Positions 9,106 to 17,545 of a DNA stretch of 64,000 nt are shown here, one piece after another. The stretch lies in assembly GCF_001879715.1 (NCBI RefSeq), contig NZ_MNBW01000015.1, positions 1 to 64,000 of the forward strand, given 5' to 3'. Made by a program: the position numbers and the translations under genes. Source of the DNA: Nioella nitratireducens. GTDB lineage: Bacteria > Pseudomonadota > Alphaproteobacteria > Rhodobacterales > Rhodobacteraceae. Every line of letters starts with the position of its first letter. Position 1 is the first letter of the stretch. The notes under the pieces were generated by a model. It was not told where the DNA came from. It worked only from the letters and a program-made list of their open reading frames with translations, and ran no database searches.

Positions 9106-9642
9106 GTGGCGGCTAGATCAGGGACGGTTCCATGGTTCGAGAGCTTTGATGTTGAGGCAGAGGTTGCAGAACTCCTTGCTCATATCGAGCGCTGCACTGG
9201 ATTTTCGCTACCCGCCCGAAAGCGTGAAGTCATCATGACCCATGCAAGGGCGAAGCTCGACAGGACAAGGCAGGCATATCAGGAGGCCAAGCCGGTGGGA
9301 AAGTCGGTGTCCACCTCGCGGCGTGCGTATCTGACCGACCTGCAGGACACGATCTTCATGGCGATCCCGGAAGAGAACCTCGCGCTGATGCCGCTAAGCC
9401 AACAGGTCCTGAACGACCCTTCATTTTACGCGGACGCCATGCATAGCGCCGCCGCGATCAGCGAGGATGAGCTCTTCATGGCGTTGTCCTCATCGCTGAA
9501 CGATATGACGGTCCAAGACGCTCGGGCGTTTGTCTCGAAGCTGTGGCACAGCACGATCGATGACAATGCCCGCAAATACGCCGAAGCCCTGAAGCGCCCC
9601 GAGCGTGAAATCATGCCGCTGCGGCCTGGGAACACTGTGTAA
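9106..9642 (+). CDS. Hypothetical protein
   Basis: This 178-residue, mostly helical, soluble protein has no family I recognise. It starts with GTG at 9106, with GAGGG about 8 bases upstream; no better ATG is near. The middle (about 85-130) is hydrophobic and acidic with repeated Met and Leu. It stands alone between the terminator at 8981 and the rhomboid gene, with AT-rich bases (9070-9092) upstream that could carry its promoter. Confidence 0.55.
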   Translation: MAARSGTVPWFESFDVEAEVAELLAHIERCTGFSLPARKREVIMTHARAKLDRTRQAYQEAKPVGKSVSTSRRAYLTDLQDTIFMAIPEENLALMPLSQQVLNDPSFYADAMHSAAAISEDELFMALSSSLNDMTVQDARAFVSKLWHSTIDDNARKYAEALKRPEREIMPLRPGNTV

Positions 9643-9772
9643 GATCGAAGCGATTCTCCTGGCTTGAGCCGTACCGAGGTTGGCCGCCTCAAACCCCCTT
9701 TCTCGGAAGGGGCACCCTGTGCAGCGCGCGAAAGCTGTTGAAGGCGCTGTGGGGACGTCTACTGTCGCGAAC

Positions 9773-10372
9773 ATGATGAAACGGGATCACATGCGCGCTT
9801 TCTTGCGGCGCGCCGCAACGCTTGCCGCTTTTGTCGCGCTGCTCTGGGCGGTTCAGGTCGTCAATTGGATCACCGGCTACGGTTTGAACCCGGCCTTCGG
9901 CCTGATCCCCAGGCAGCTCGATGGTTTGGATGGCGTTGTCGCCATGCCGCTGATGCACGGAAGCTTCGCGCATCTGATGGCCAATACGCCGCCTCTCCTG
10001 GTGATGGGTGGGCTGCTGGTTGCCACGACCACGCGAGCCTTGCTGCCGGTGAACGCAGTGGTGATCGGCCTCGGCGGCGGACTCGTCTGGCTGTTCGGAA
10101 GCTCCGCCATCCATATCGGTGCGTCAGGGTTGGTCTTCGGCTGGTTTGGCTTCCTCGTCGCGCGCGGCTTCGTGGATCGCTCCCCGATCACGCTGGGCGC
10201 GGCACTACTGGTCGGTGTCCTCTATAGCTCCATTCTCTGGGGCGTTCTTCCGGGCCAACCCGGCGTCTCGTGGGAGGCGCATCTCTTCGGCGCCATCGCG
10301 GGCGCTGTCGCTGCATCCCTTGTCCGGACGCATGTCCATGTGCCGCGCCTCGGCGGTGTCGATTTGGACTGA
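9773..10372 (+). CDS. Rhomboid family intramembrane serine protease
   Basis: This 199-residue polytopic membrane protein is predicted to cut other membrane proteins inside the bilayer. About six hydrophobic segments are visible. The catalytic serine is S118 in GASGLVFGW and the catalytic histidine H170 in [14 protein letters not shown]71 in HLMANT matches the conserved oxyanion-side Asn. The open frame reaches back to a TTG at 9680, but the ATGs at 9773/9776 fit the family start better, with only a weak Shine-Dalgarno. Rhomboids of this kind recur in Rhodobacteraceae plasmid blocks beside DUF736 genes; their substrates are unknown. The gene is followed by 188 bp without features before the Tn3 element. 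Confidence 0.85.
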   Translation: MMKRDHMRAFLRRAATLAAFVALLWAVQVVNWITGYGLNPAFGLIPRQLDGLDGVVAMPLMHGSFAHLMANTPPLLVMGGLLVATTTRALLPVNAVVIGLGGGLVWLFGSSAIHIGASGLVFGWFGFLVARGFVDRSPITLGAALLVGVLYSSILWGVLPGQPGVSWEAHLFGAIAGAVAASLVRTHVHVPRLGGVDLD

Positions 10373-10560
10373 AGCAGTACACCCTACGTTGTCGGCCCAT
10401 AGCTGCCGCTCGGCGAGCTGTCCGGCGCTGGAGCGCAGCTGCACTAGAACGGTCATTTGCATCGGCGGCAGAATTTTCAATGGGTAAGCATCAGCAGACT
10501 GGGATAAAATGCCATTTCGCTGCGGTTAATCGACCGACTTGGCTTTACTCTCAACTCAAA

Positions 10561-10598
10561 GGGGTCTGATGCCGGAGAGTGCAGAATCCTACGCTAAG
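10561..10598 (+). repeat. Left terminal inverted repeat of the Tn3-family element
   Basis: This begins GGGGTCTGATGCCGG and is the exact reverse complement of 14218-14255. The last codons and stop of the resolvase gene (TAG, 10594-10596 on the minus strand) lie inside it. Confidence 0.95.
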
Positions 10599-11205
10599 CG
10601 GTGAGAACCCGTTTCCCGTAATCGCGCAGATTGCCGTTCGGGTCGACATATCGGTAGAGTGTGACCGGTTTGACCCCCAATTCCTTACAAAGTTCTGAAA
10701 CCGATGTGTCGCGGCTGGCCATAGCGGCCTGCGCCATTCGCACCTGCGCTTTTGTCAGAGCAAATTTCCTTCCACCTTTCCGGCCGCGGGCGCGGGCGGC
10801 TTGTAACCCCGCCATTGTGCGTTCGCGTATCAACTCGCTTTCAAATTCGGCGAGAGCGGCAAAGATGCCGAATGAAAGCCGTCCTGCGGCAGTTGTCGTG
10901 TCGATTTGCGCCCCTTGCCCAGTGAGAACCTTGAGGCCGACGCCGCGCTCGGACAGCATGTTGACGGTTTTGACAAGGTGGCGGAGGCTGCGCCCCAAGC
11001 GGTCGAGCTTCCACACAACCAGCACATCGCCGTCACGCAATGCTTTGAGGCAGGCCTGCAAACCGGATCGGTCATCCTTCTTGCCGGACGCCAGGTCTGA
11101 GTAAATCTGTTCTTCTTCTACAGCTGCACCGATCAGGGCATCCCGCTGCAGGTCTAGGGACTGGCTGCCGTCGGTTTTTGAGACGCGGGCATAGCCGATC
11201 AGCAT
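10594..11205 (-). CDS. Serine resolvase of the Tn3-family element
   Basis: This 203-residue site-specific recombinase resolves transposition cointegrates at the adjacent res region. The N-terminal catalytic domain has the nucleophile S9 in YARVSKTDGSQ, the R/D-rich WKLDRLGRS motif near 67-75 and E/R-rich FESELIRERT near 125. The C-terminal helix-turn-helix (about 150-190) ends in VKPVTLYRYV. The gene is divergent from the transposase, and its 3' end runs into the left terminal repeat. Confidence 0.93.
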   Translation of the reverse strand: MLIGYARVSKTDGSQSLDLQRDALIGAAVEEEQIYSDLASGKKDDRSGLQACLKALRDGDVLVVWKLDRLGRSLRHLVKTVNMLSERGVGLKVLTGQGAQIDTTTAAGRLSFGIFAALAEFESELIRERTMAGLQAARARGRKGGRKFALTKAQVRMAQAAMASRDTSVSELCKELGVKPVTLYRYVDPNGNLRDYGKRVLTA

Positions 11206-11325
11206 GTTTCACAAACGTTCGTTTGAGACGACCTGGAAAACGACGCGCTTTCAGCCATCCGAACAATTCCTTATTCAGTATCTTAATCATCAATACGCAA
11301 ACCATATGCAGAAAGCAAAAGGAAC
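11206..11325. promoter_or_regulatory. Putative res site and divergent promoters
   Basis: This 120-bp gap lies between divergent resolvase and transposase genes, where Tn3 elements carry res. The inverted repeat CAAACG-TT-CGTTTG (11212-11225) lies immediately upstream of the resolvase start and could be a resolvase-binding subsite. AAAGGAAC just before 11326 is the transposase ribosome binding site. Full res subsites cannot be defined by eye. Confidence 0.5.
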
Positions 11326-14208
11326 ATGGCGCATCGTACTATCCTCACCGAGCGTCAGCGCTCAGTACTTTTTGATCTTCCGACCGATGAAACGGCGATG
11401 TTGCGCCACTACACCCTTGCGGACGACGATCTGGAAATCATCCGCGCCCGCCGCCGCCCCCACAATCGTTTTGGGTTTGCTCTCCAGCTTTGCGCATTGC
11501 GCTATCCCGGTCGGTTGTTGACCCCGGGCGAGGTCATTCCAATGGAGATCACGCGCTTCCTGGCTGCGCAGCTTGGGCTGAAGTCAGACGATCTGGCTGG
11601 ATATGCAAGCCGCGAAGAAACGCGTCATGAACATCTGGCGGCCCTGCGGGAACTCTATAGCTACAAGATGTTCACTGGCCGAGGATCGCGCGACCTGAAG
11701 GCCTGGCTGGAGAGAACAGCCGAAAATGCCCGGTCGAACGAGGACTTGGCGCGGCGTTTCGTGGAACAATGCCGGGCGACCCAGACCATTCTACCGGGGA
11801 TCACGGTTATCGAACGCCTTTGCGCGGATGCACTCGTTGCTGCAGAGCGACGGATCGACGCTCGGATTGCCGACCGGCTGGACGATGAGATGTGCAGCCG
11901 ACTTGACGCGTTACTGACGGAAACGGCGGACGGCTCTGTCACCCGCTTTGTCTGGCTGCGCCAGTTTGAGGTGGGCCAGAACTCGGCCGACATGAACCGG
12001 CTGCTCGGCCGGTTGGAATTCTTGCAGACCATGGCCGTGGACCGAACCGTCCTGTCGGGTGTGCCGCCCCACCGTATCGCGCGCCTCCGACGGCAAGGTG
12101 AACGTTACTTCGCCGGAGATCTGCGGGATATCTCCGGCGACCGTCGCCTTGCCATCCTCGCGGTCTGCGCTCTGGAATGGCGCAGTGCCATTGCCGATGC
12201 CGTGGTTGAAAGCCATGACCGGATTGTGGGGAAGACGTGGCGCGAGGCGAAACGCGTATGCGATGCTCGGGCAGATGACGCCAAGGCTGCTTTGAAAGAC
12301 ACCTTGCAGGGCTTCTCAAATTTTGGATCAGCTCTGCTGGAAGCACATGAAGATCAGGCCTCCCTTAGCGACGCGGTTCAAAACGCCGGAGGCTGGTCAT
12401 CGCTGAGGGGGCTTGTTTCCACCGCCGCCCAACTGACCGACACATTGGCGGCTGATCCACTGGCACATGTTGTTCACGGGTATCATCGCTTCCGACGCTA
12501 TGCGCCGCGCATGCTGCGGGCGCTCGATATTCAGGCGGCGCCGGTGGCCGAACCGTTGCTTGCCGCCGCCGACATCGTCGCGGGTACGGAAACGACGACT
12601 ACCCGGCCACTGACCTTTCTGCGCCGGGCTTCGAAATGGCATCGACACTTGAATCACGACGATGGGAACCGGCTTTGGGAGGTGGCGGTCCTGTGCCACC
12701 TGCGCGACGCATTCCGTGCCGGCGACATCTGGCTCACACATTCCCGCCGATATGGCGATCTCAAGGACGCGCTGGTTCCGACAGAAGTTGCCACGGCCAC
12801 GCCAAAACTGGCCATGCCGTTTGAACCGGAGCTCTGGCTCGCGGATCGAAAATCTCGCCTGGCAGATGGCTTGGAACGACTGGCCCGCGCCGCCAGGGCG
12901 GGTGCCATTCCGGGAGGTTCTATCGAAGGTGGCGTGCTCAAGATCGACCGTCTGACGGCGGCTGTCCCCGATGAGGCCGATGCCATGGTGCTCGATCTTT
13001 ACAACCGCCTGCCGGAGATCAGGATCACAGACCTCCTGCTCGAAGTGGATGACGAGATCGGCTTTACCGAGGCCTTCACCCATCTGCGCACCGGCGTTCC
13101 ATGCAAAGACAGGGTCGGCATGTTGAACGTGCTGCTGGCTGAAGGGCTGAACCTTGGCCTCAGCAAAATGGCTGGGGCCACGAACACCCATGATTATTTC
13201 CAGCTCTCGCGCCTGTCGCGCTGGCATGTGGAAAGCGAGGCGATGGCACGCGCCCTGGCCATGGTGATCGAAGGTCAATCTGCCTTGCCGATGGCCCGGT
13301 TCTGGGGCGCAGGGCAGACCGCTTCGAGTGACGGGCAATTCTTCCCGACCACGCGCCAGGGCGAGGCGATGAACCTGATCAACGCCAAATACGGCCATGA
13401 ACCCGGTCTGAAAGCCTATACCCATGTCTCCGACCAGTTCGGCCCTTTCGCCACCCAGACCATCCCGGCCACGGTGAACGAGGCCCCTTACATCCTGGAC
13501 GGCCTGTTGATGACAGACGCAGGCCAGAAAATCCGCGAACAGTATGCCGACACGGGCGGCTTCACCGACCACGTCTTCGCCGTCACCGCCCTTCTGGGCT
13601 TTCAGTTCATCCCCCGCATCCGGGATCTGCCATCCAAGCGCCTCTACCTCTTCAATCCGGCATCCTGCCCGAAAGAGCTGACGGGCTTGATAGGCGGCAA
13701 GGTCAGGGAACCTGTCATCAGCTCGAACTGGCCCGACCTCCTACGCGCAGCGGCCACCATGGTTGCGGGCGCGATGCCGCCAAGCCAACTCTTGCGAAAA
13801 TTCGCTGCATATCCCCGACAGCATGAACTTGCGGTAGCATTGCGCGAAATCGGCCGGATCGAACGGACGCTGTTCATCATCGATTGGCTGCTGGATGCCG
13901 ACATGCAGCGCCGTGCCCAAATCGGCCTGAATAAGGGCGAAGCGCATCATGCGCTGAAAAACGCCCTGCGCATTGGTCGCCAAGGTGAAATCCGTGACCG
14001 AACAGCCCAAGGCCAGCACTTCCGAATGGCCGGGCTGAACCTGCTCGCCGCTATCATCATTTACTGGAACACCAAGCACCTTGGCCAAGCTGTCACGGCG
14101 CGCCAACGCGACCGTCTGGATTGTTCACCAGATCTGCTAGCGCACATCTCGCCACTCGGATGGGCCCACATCCTTCTCACCGGTGAATACAGGTGGTCAA
14201 AAAAGTGA
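11326..14208 (+). CDS. Tn3-family transposase
   Basis: This protein has 960 residues, a typical length for the family. The N-terminal half (to about 600) is the DUF4158-type DNA-binding region beginning RTILTERQR. The C-terminal half is the DDE catalytic domain, with Asp in GQTASSDGQFFPTT, Asp in ADTGGFTDHVF, and a late Glu in LNKGEAHHALKNALRIGRQGE. No frameshift or stop is seen. The stop lies 9 bp before the right terminal repeat. Confidence 0.94.
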   Translation: MAHRTILTERQRSVLFDLPTDETAMLRHYTLADDDLEIIRARRRPHNRFGFALQLCALRYPGRLLTPGEVIPMEITRFLAAQLGLKSDDLAGYASREETRHEHLAALRELYSYKMFTGRGSRDLKAWLERTAENARSNEDLARRFVEQCRATQTILPGITVIERLCADALVAAERRIDARIADRLDDEMCSRLDALLTETADGSVTRFVWLRQFEVGQNSADMNRLLGRLEFLQTMAVDRTVLSGVPPHRIARLRRQGERYFAGDLRDISGDRRLAILAVCALEWRSAIADAVVESHDRIVGKTWREAKRVCDARADDAKAALKDTLQGFSNFGSALLEAHEDQASLSDAVQNAGGWSSLRGLVSTAAQLTDTLAADPLAHVVHGYHRFRRYAPRMLRALDIQAAPVAEPLLAAADIVAGTETTTTRPLTFLRRASKWHRHLNHDDGNRLWEVAVLCHLRDAFRAGDIWLTHSRRYGDLKDALVPTEVATATPKLAMPFEPELWLADRKSRLADGLERLARAARAGAIPGGSIEGGVLKIDRLTAAVPDEADAMVLDLYNRLPEIRITDLLLEVDDEIGFTEAFTHLRTGVPCKDRVGMLNVLLAEGLNLGLSKMAGATNTHDYFQLSRLSRWHVESEAMARALAMVIEGQSALPMARFWGAGQTASSDGQFFPTTRQGEAMNLINAKYGHEPGLKAYTHVSDQFGPFATQTIPATVNEAPYILDGLLMTDAGQKIREQYADTGGFTDHVFAVTALLGFQFIPRIRDLPSKRLYLFNPASCPKELTGLIGGKVREPVISSNWPDLLRAAATMVAGAMPPSQLLRKFAAYPRQHELAVALREIGRIERTLFIIDWLLDADMQRRAQIGLNKGEAHHALKNALRIGRQGEIRDRTAQGQHFRMAGLNLLAAIIIYWNTKHLGQAVTARQRDRLDCSPDLLAHISPLGWAHILLTGEYRWSKK

Positions 14209-14217
14209 TCAAATCGC

Positions 14218-14255
14218 CTTAGCGTAGGATTCTGCACTCTCCGGCATCAGACCCC
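14218..14255 (-). repeat. Right terminal inverted repeat of the Tn3-family element
   Basis: Reading on the minus strand it starts GGGGTCTGATGCCGG, identical over 38 bases to the left repeat at 10561-10598. Confidence 0.95.
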
Positions 14256-14663
14256 GTGCTGTTCCAGCGACCCGCGAAAAGCCTCCGCTGGTGGCTTTGG
14301 CATGGCAGAGCACGGGTCGCGGAAACATATCTGAAGGGGCTCATGCACGATTGCACCCGCCTTGCGGAAGAACCACTGGCTGTCCGCACCGCTGCCGCTC
14401 GTGTGCGGGCCCGATGCGAGACACTGTACACCTATCTCGCGAACAACATGGAATCCCTCGTCGACTATGGCCGACGATACCGTAACGGGCTGCCCATCTC
14501 GTCATCTCGTGCCGAAGGATCAGTCGATGATATTGCCAATGCCCGCATGGGAAAGCGCAGAAGGATGCGGTGGTCGCCCAAAGGGGCTCACAGAGCAGCC
14601 GTCACAAGGGCCGCAGTTCTCGATGGTCGGCTGACCGTCGCAAACAGAAAACGCGCTGCATGA
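14256..14663 (+). pseudogene. 3' fragment of a transposase, cut by the Tn3 end
   Basis: An open frame of about 135 codons starts exactly at the Tn3 boundary and has no proper start. Its C-terminal half (LVDYGRRYRNGLPISSS, then ARMGKRRRMRWSPKGAH and VTRAAVLDGRL) looks like the end of an ISKra4- or ISNCY-type transposase. The 5' part is missing and is not on the other side of the Tn3 element (10373-10560), which supports a rearranged junction. Confidence 0.65.
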
Positions 14664-14722
14664 CCCCCATGTTTTGTCCACTCCCCCCTTTGATTTTGTT
14701 GATTTTCCTATACTGCATTTAA

Positions 14723-15232
14723 GGGCTACGCGACACTCACAAAACTATCTTCACGGGACGAATCACCATTGATGAAGACTCCCGCGAGTTCCAGAACCGC
14801 TGGCCCGCCTTGATCCGCGCCGCCAAGGCGGCCCTGCCCTGCTGGGACATCGACCCAAGCCACATCTGGGAGCGATTCATCGCCTTCAACCGGGCGCGCG
14901 GGAATACCCATGTTCCGGCCGGGTATCTGCTGGGATTCATGCGAAAGTGGCGGACGGCGGCGCGGTCGATACCGGCGGAAGCGAAACCTGTGGAGGAACC
15001 AGTGGCCTTGGACACTGAAGAACGCGTGCTCCTCGCCCTCACTCGCGCCGCACCCGTTGCAAACCGGCAGTTCCATGCTGCCGACCTTGTCCGCAAGATC
15101 GGGGCCCAAGGCTACGAGGCCCGGGTGGCGGAGATCATCCGGCAGCAGCGCCAAACGGCTCCTTGCCCCCATCCGCTCCGACGCCCTCGCGACCGAGGGT
15201 CGGCTTATGCCGCCGTGGCCGGAGACTGGTAG
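14723..15232 (+). pseudogene. Truncated unidentified gene next to IS110
   Basis: The frame opens after a TAA at 14720 and reads to a TAG at 15230, with a TTG (14810) but no good ATG start. The first part (W-P-A-L-I-R-A-A, then H-I-W-E-R-F and GYLLGFMRKWR) vaguely recalls the C-terminal region of plasmid replication initiators of RepC type, but I cannot support that call. The last ~10 codons overlap the end of the IS110 transposase gene, so the native 3' end was replaced by IS110. The 5' end also appears lost. Confidence 0.4.
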
Positions 15233-16290
15233 ACGCCGCCCCGGGCCATCAGGGCCCAGACGATGCGCGCCATCTTGTTGGCCAGCGCCACCCGCACCAG
15301 CATCGGTGGCTTGCGCGTCAGCATCCCGCCCAGCCATGTGCCAGGCCGGGCCGCAGCATGGGTGTACCGTTTGATGATAACGCTGTTGGCCCCGATGATC
15401 AGGAGGCGTCTCAGGGATCGTTCGCCCATCCTGGTCGTGGCCCCAAGGCGCTGCTTGCCGCCGGTCGAATGCTGCCGCGGCACGAGACCCAGCCAGGCCG
15501 CAAAATCGCGTGCCTTGCGGAAAGTCTCGGGAGGCGGGGCCAAGACCGCGATGGCTGTGGCGATCAGGGGGCCGATCCCGGGCACAGTCATCAGCCGCCG
15601 TGCCACATCATTCGCTTTTGCCCGGCGGGTGATCTCGGCATCAAGCTTTCCGATCTCCGCCTCCAGTTGGGACAGCGTCGCGATCAGCACCTTCAAGGTG
15701 GCGATCGCATCTGCGGGCAAGCTGCCGTCCGGGTCCTCGGCGATGCCGATCAGCCGCGTGGCGTTGGCCGCACCTTGCGGCACGATCTGCCCGAACTCGG
15801 TCAGATGGCCACGCAGGGCATTGATGGCCTGCGTCCTCTGCCGGATCAACATCTCGCGCACGCGGAAGACCATTGCCGCCCCTTGAGTCTCTTCGCTCTT
15901 CACGGGCACGAAGCGCGTTCTGCGCCTTTGAACGATTCCCCGGATCGTTCAATCCGCTGGCGCGGACCAGCTTGCACTCGGGCGCTGCGCAGCTTCGCAA
16001 ATGGCCTCGGCATCGGCGGCATCATTCTTCTGGCGTTTGACGAATGGCTTCACGTAGGCGGGTGGGATGAGCCGCACGTCATGACCCAGCTTGCCGATCT
16101 CACGGCCCCAGAAATGAGCGCCACCGCATGCCTCCATCGCGACGACACAAGATGGTAACTGGCTGAAGAACTCCAGCGCCTGCGCTTGCCGCAGTTTCTT
16201 GCGCAAGACCGCTCGACCAGCGCCGTCGGCTCCATGAACCTGAAACACATTCTTCGCCAGATCGAGCCCGACCGTGGTAATCTCCGACAT
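15205..16290 (-). pseudogene. IS110-family transposase, interrupted
   Basis: Two minus-strand segments belong to one transposase. The N-terminal DEDD segment starts at the ATG at 16290 (AGGAGG upstream), with VGLDLAKNVFQVHG, VAMEACGGAHFW and KNDAADAEAICEA. The C-terminal transposase-20 segment (15205-15909) has VPGIGPLIATAI, RDFAAWLGLVPRQHSTGGK and GERSLRRLLIIGA. About 60 extra bases near 15917-15979 put a stop (TGA) after the first segment, which then reads off-family for about nine residues. Without them the frame would be continuous. The element is probably inactive. Exact IS ends are not visible. Confidence 0.85.
15917..15979. repeat. ~60-bp palindromic insertion inside the IS110 transposase
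   Basis: The core is an interrupted hairpin: GCGCC (15922-15926), TTGAACGAT (15928-15936), a 7-base loop, ATCGTTCAA (15944-15952), a 6-base bulge, then GGCGC (15959-15963). The stem arms are perfect. It splits the codons between the DEDD and transposase-20 domains, so it is foreign to the gene. It looks like a small palindromic mobile unit. Boundaries are good to a few bases. Confidence 0.6.
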
Positions 16291-16378
16291 GACCGTCCTC
16301 CTTTGTGGATCATTGCAGACCCACCTTGGCACATCGATGCCGTCGGGGCGCGGTCACATTATCAGAGCCATAGTGAGG

Positions 16379-17545
16379 TCACATCCGCTTGGCGACCTCT
16401 TCGAGCATGACCTCGGTGGCGCCGCCGCCAATGGCCTGAACGCGGGCATCGCGCGACATGCGTTCGACGGGGGTTTCACGCATGTAGCCCATGCCGCCGT
16501 GGAACTGGACGCAGTCATAGAGCACGCTGTTCACCAACTCACCGCAATAGGCTTTGACCATCGATACTTCCTTGACGCAATCGCGGCCCGCGGCATCCAG
16601 TGACGCGGCGTGATAGGTAAGCTGGCGTCCCGCCTCGATCCGGGTCTGGCAATCAGCCAACCGCTGGCGCACTGCCTGCTTGTCCCACAGCACACCACCG
16701 AAAGCCTTGCGCTGCTTGACATAATCCACAGTCATGTCCAGTGCGGACTGCGCCTCGGCGCAGGCCATGGCGCCCAGCACGATCCGTTCGTTCTGGAAGT
16801 TCTTCATCACCGAGTAGAAGCCCCGGTTCACCTCTCCCAGCACGTTCTCTGCCGGGATGCGCACATCCTCGAAAATCAGTTCGGCGGTGTCCGAGCACAG
16901 CCAGCCGGTCTTGTTCAGCGCCCGGCCGACCGAAAAGCCCGGTGTACCTTTTTCGACCGTGAACATGGTGATCCCGCGAGAGCCCTTGGCGTCCGGGTCG
17001 GTCTTGGCGCCGACGAAATAGATGTCGCCATGCACGCCATTGGTGATGAACATCTTGGTGCCGTTGATCACCCAGTCCGATCCGTCCTGCACCGCTCGGG
17101 TGCGCATCCCCGCCACGTCAGACCCGGCGCCGGGTTCGGTCACGGCCACCGCAGCGATCTTTTCGCCCGAGGTGATCAAGGGCATCCAGCGCGCCTTTTG
17201 TTCGGGCGTACCGGCGTTTTCAAGATGCGGCGAGGCCATGTCGGTATGGACCAGAACGGTGGCCGAAAAGCCGCCGAAGGTGGAACGCCCCACCTCTTCG
17301 GCCAGCATCACGCTGGACATCACGTTCAGCCCCGAGCCGCCATATTGCTCGTCATAGCGCATGCCCAGCACGCCCAGATCGCCCATCCGGCGCAGCACGT
17401 CACGCGGCACCATGCCATCCTTTTCCCAAGCGTCGGCCTTGGCCGTCACTTCGGTTTCGATGAAGCGGCGCAGCTGCGCGCGGATCATGTTCAGGTCTTC
17501 ACTGAACGGGCTTGTGGCCGCATCAGTCGTGTCATGCTTGGTCAT
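16379..17545 (-). CDS. Acyl-CoA dehydrogenase (FadE/AtuD-like)
   Basis: This 388-residue FAD enzyme introduces an alpha,beta double bond into an acyl-CoA and passes electrons to ETF. The N-terminal helical domain, the FAD/substrate strand motif (VAVTEPGAGSDVAGM) and the C-terminal four-helix bundle are complete. FQNERIVLGAM places a Glu at the isovaleryl/long-chain-type catalytic position; QFHGGMGYMRETPVER carries another at the short-chain-type position. Its ATG overlaps the TGA of the biotin carboxylase gene (ATGA), so it is the last gene of the tetR-carboxylase operon. A citronellyl-CoA-dehydrogenase-like role is possible from context only. Its 3' end lies within 100 bp of IS110, at the left edge of the island. 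Confidence 0.85.
   Translation of the reverse strand: MTKHDTTDAATSPFSEDLNMIRAQLRRFIETEVTAKADAWEKDGMVPRDVLRRMGDLGVLGMRYDEQYGGSGLNVMSSVMLAEEVGRSTFGGFSATVLVHTDMASPHLENAGTPEQKARWMPLITSGEKIAAVAVTEPGAGSDVAGMRTRAVQDGSDWVINGTKMFITNGVHGDIYFVGAKTDPDAKGSRGITMFTVEKGTPGFSVGRALNKTGWLCSDTAELIFEDVRIPAENVLGEVNRGFYSVMKNFQNERIVLGAMACAEAQSALDMTVDYVKQRKAFGGVLWDKQAVRQRLADCQTRIEAGRQLTYHAASLDAAGRDCVKEVSMVKAYCGELVNSVLYDCVQFHGGMGYMRETPVERMSRDARVQAIGGGATEVMLEEVAKRM

Larger units (their letters stand above)
10561..14255. mobile_element. Complete Tn3-family transposon, no cargo
   Basis: The 3695-bp element has 38-bp perfect terminal inverted repeats at 10561-10598 and 14218-14255, divergent resolvase and transposase genes, and a 120-bp res-type region between them. 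No passenger gene is present. The 5 bases outside the left end (TCAAA) and right end (GTGCT) do not match, so the usual 5-bp target duplication is absent. One or both flanks were therefore rearranged after insertion, for example by recombination between two copies. Confidence 0.9.
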
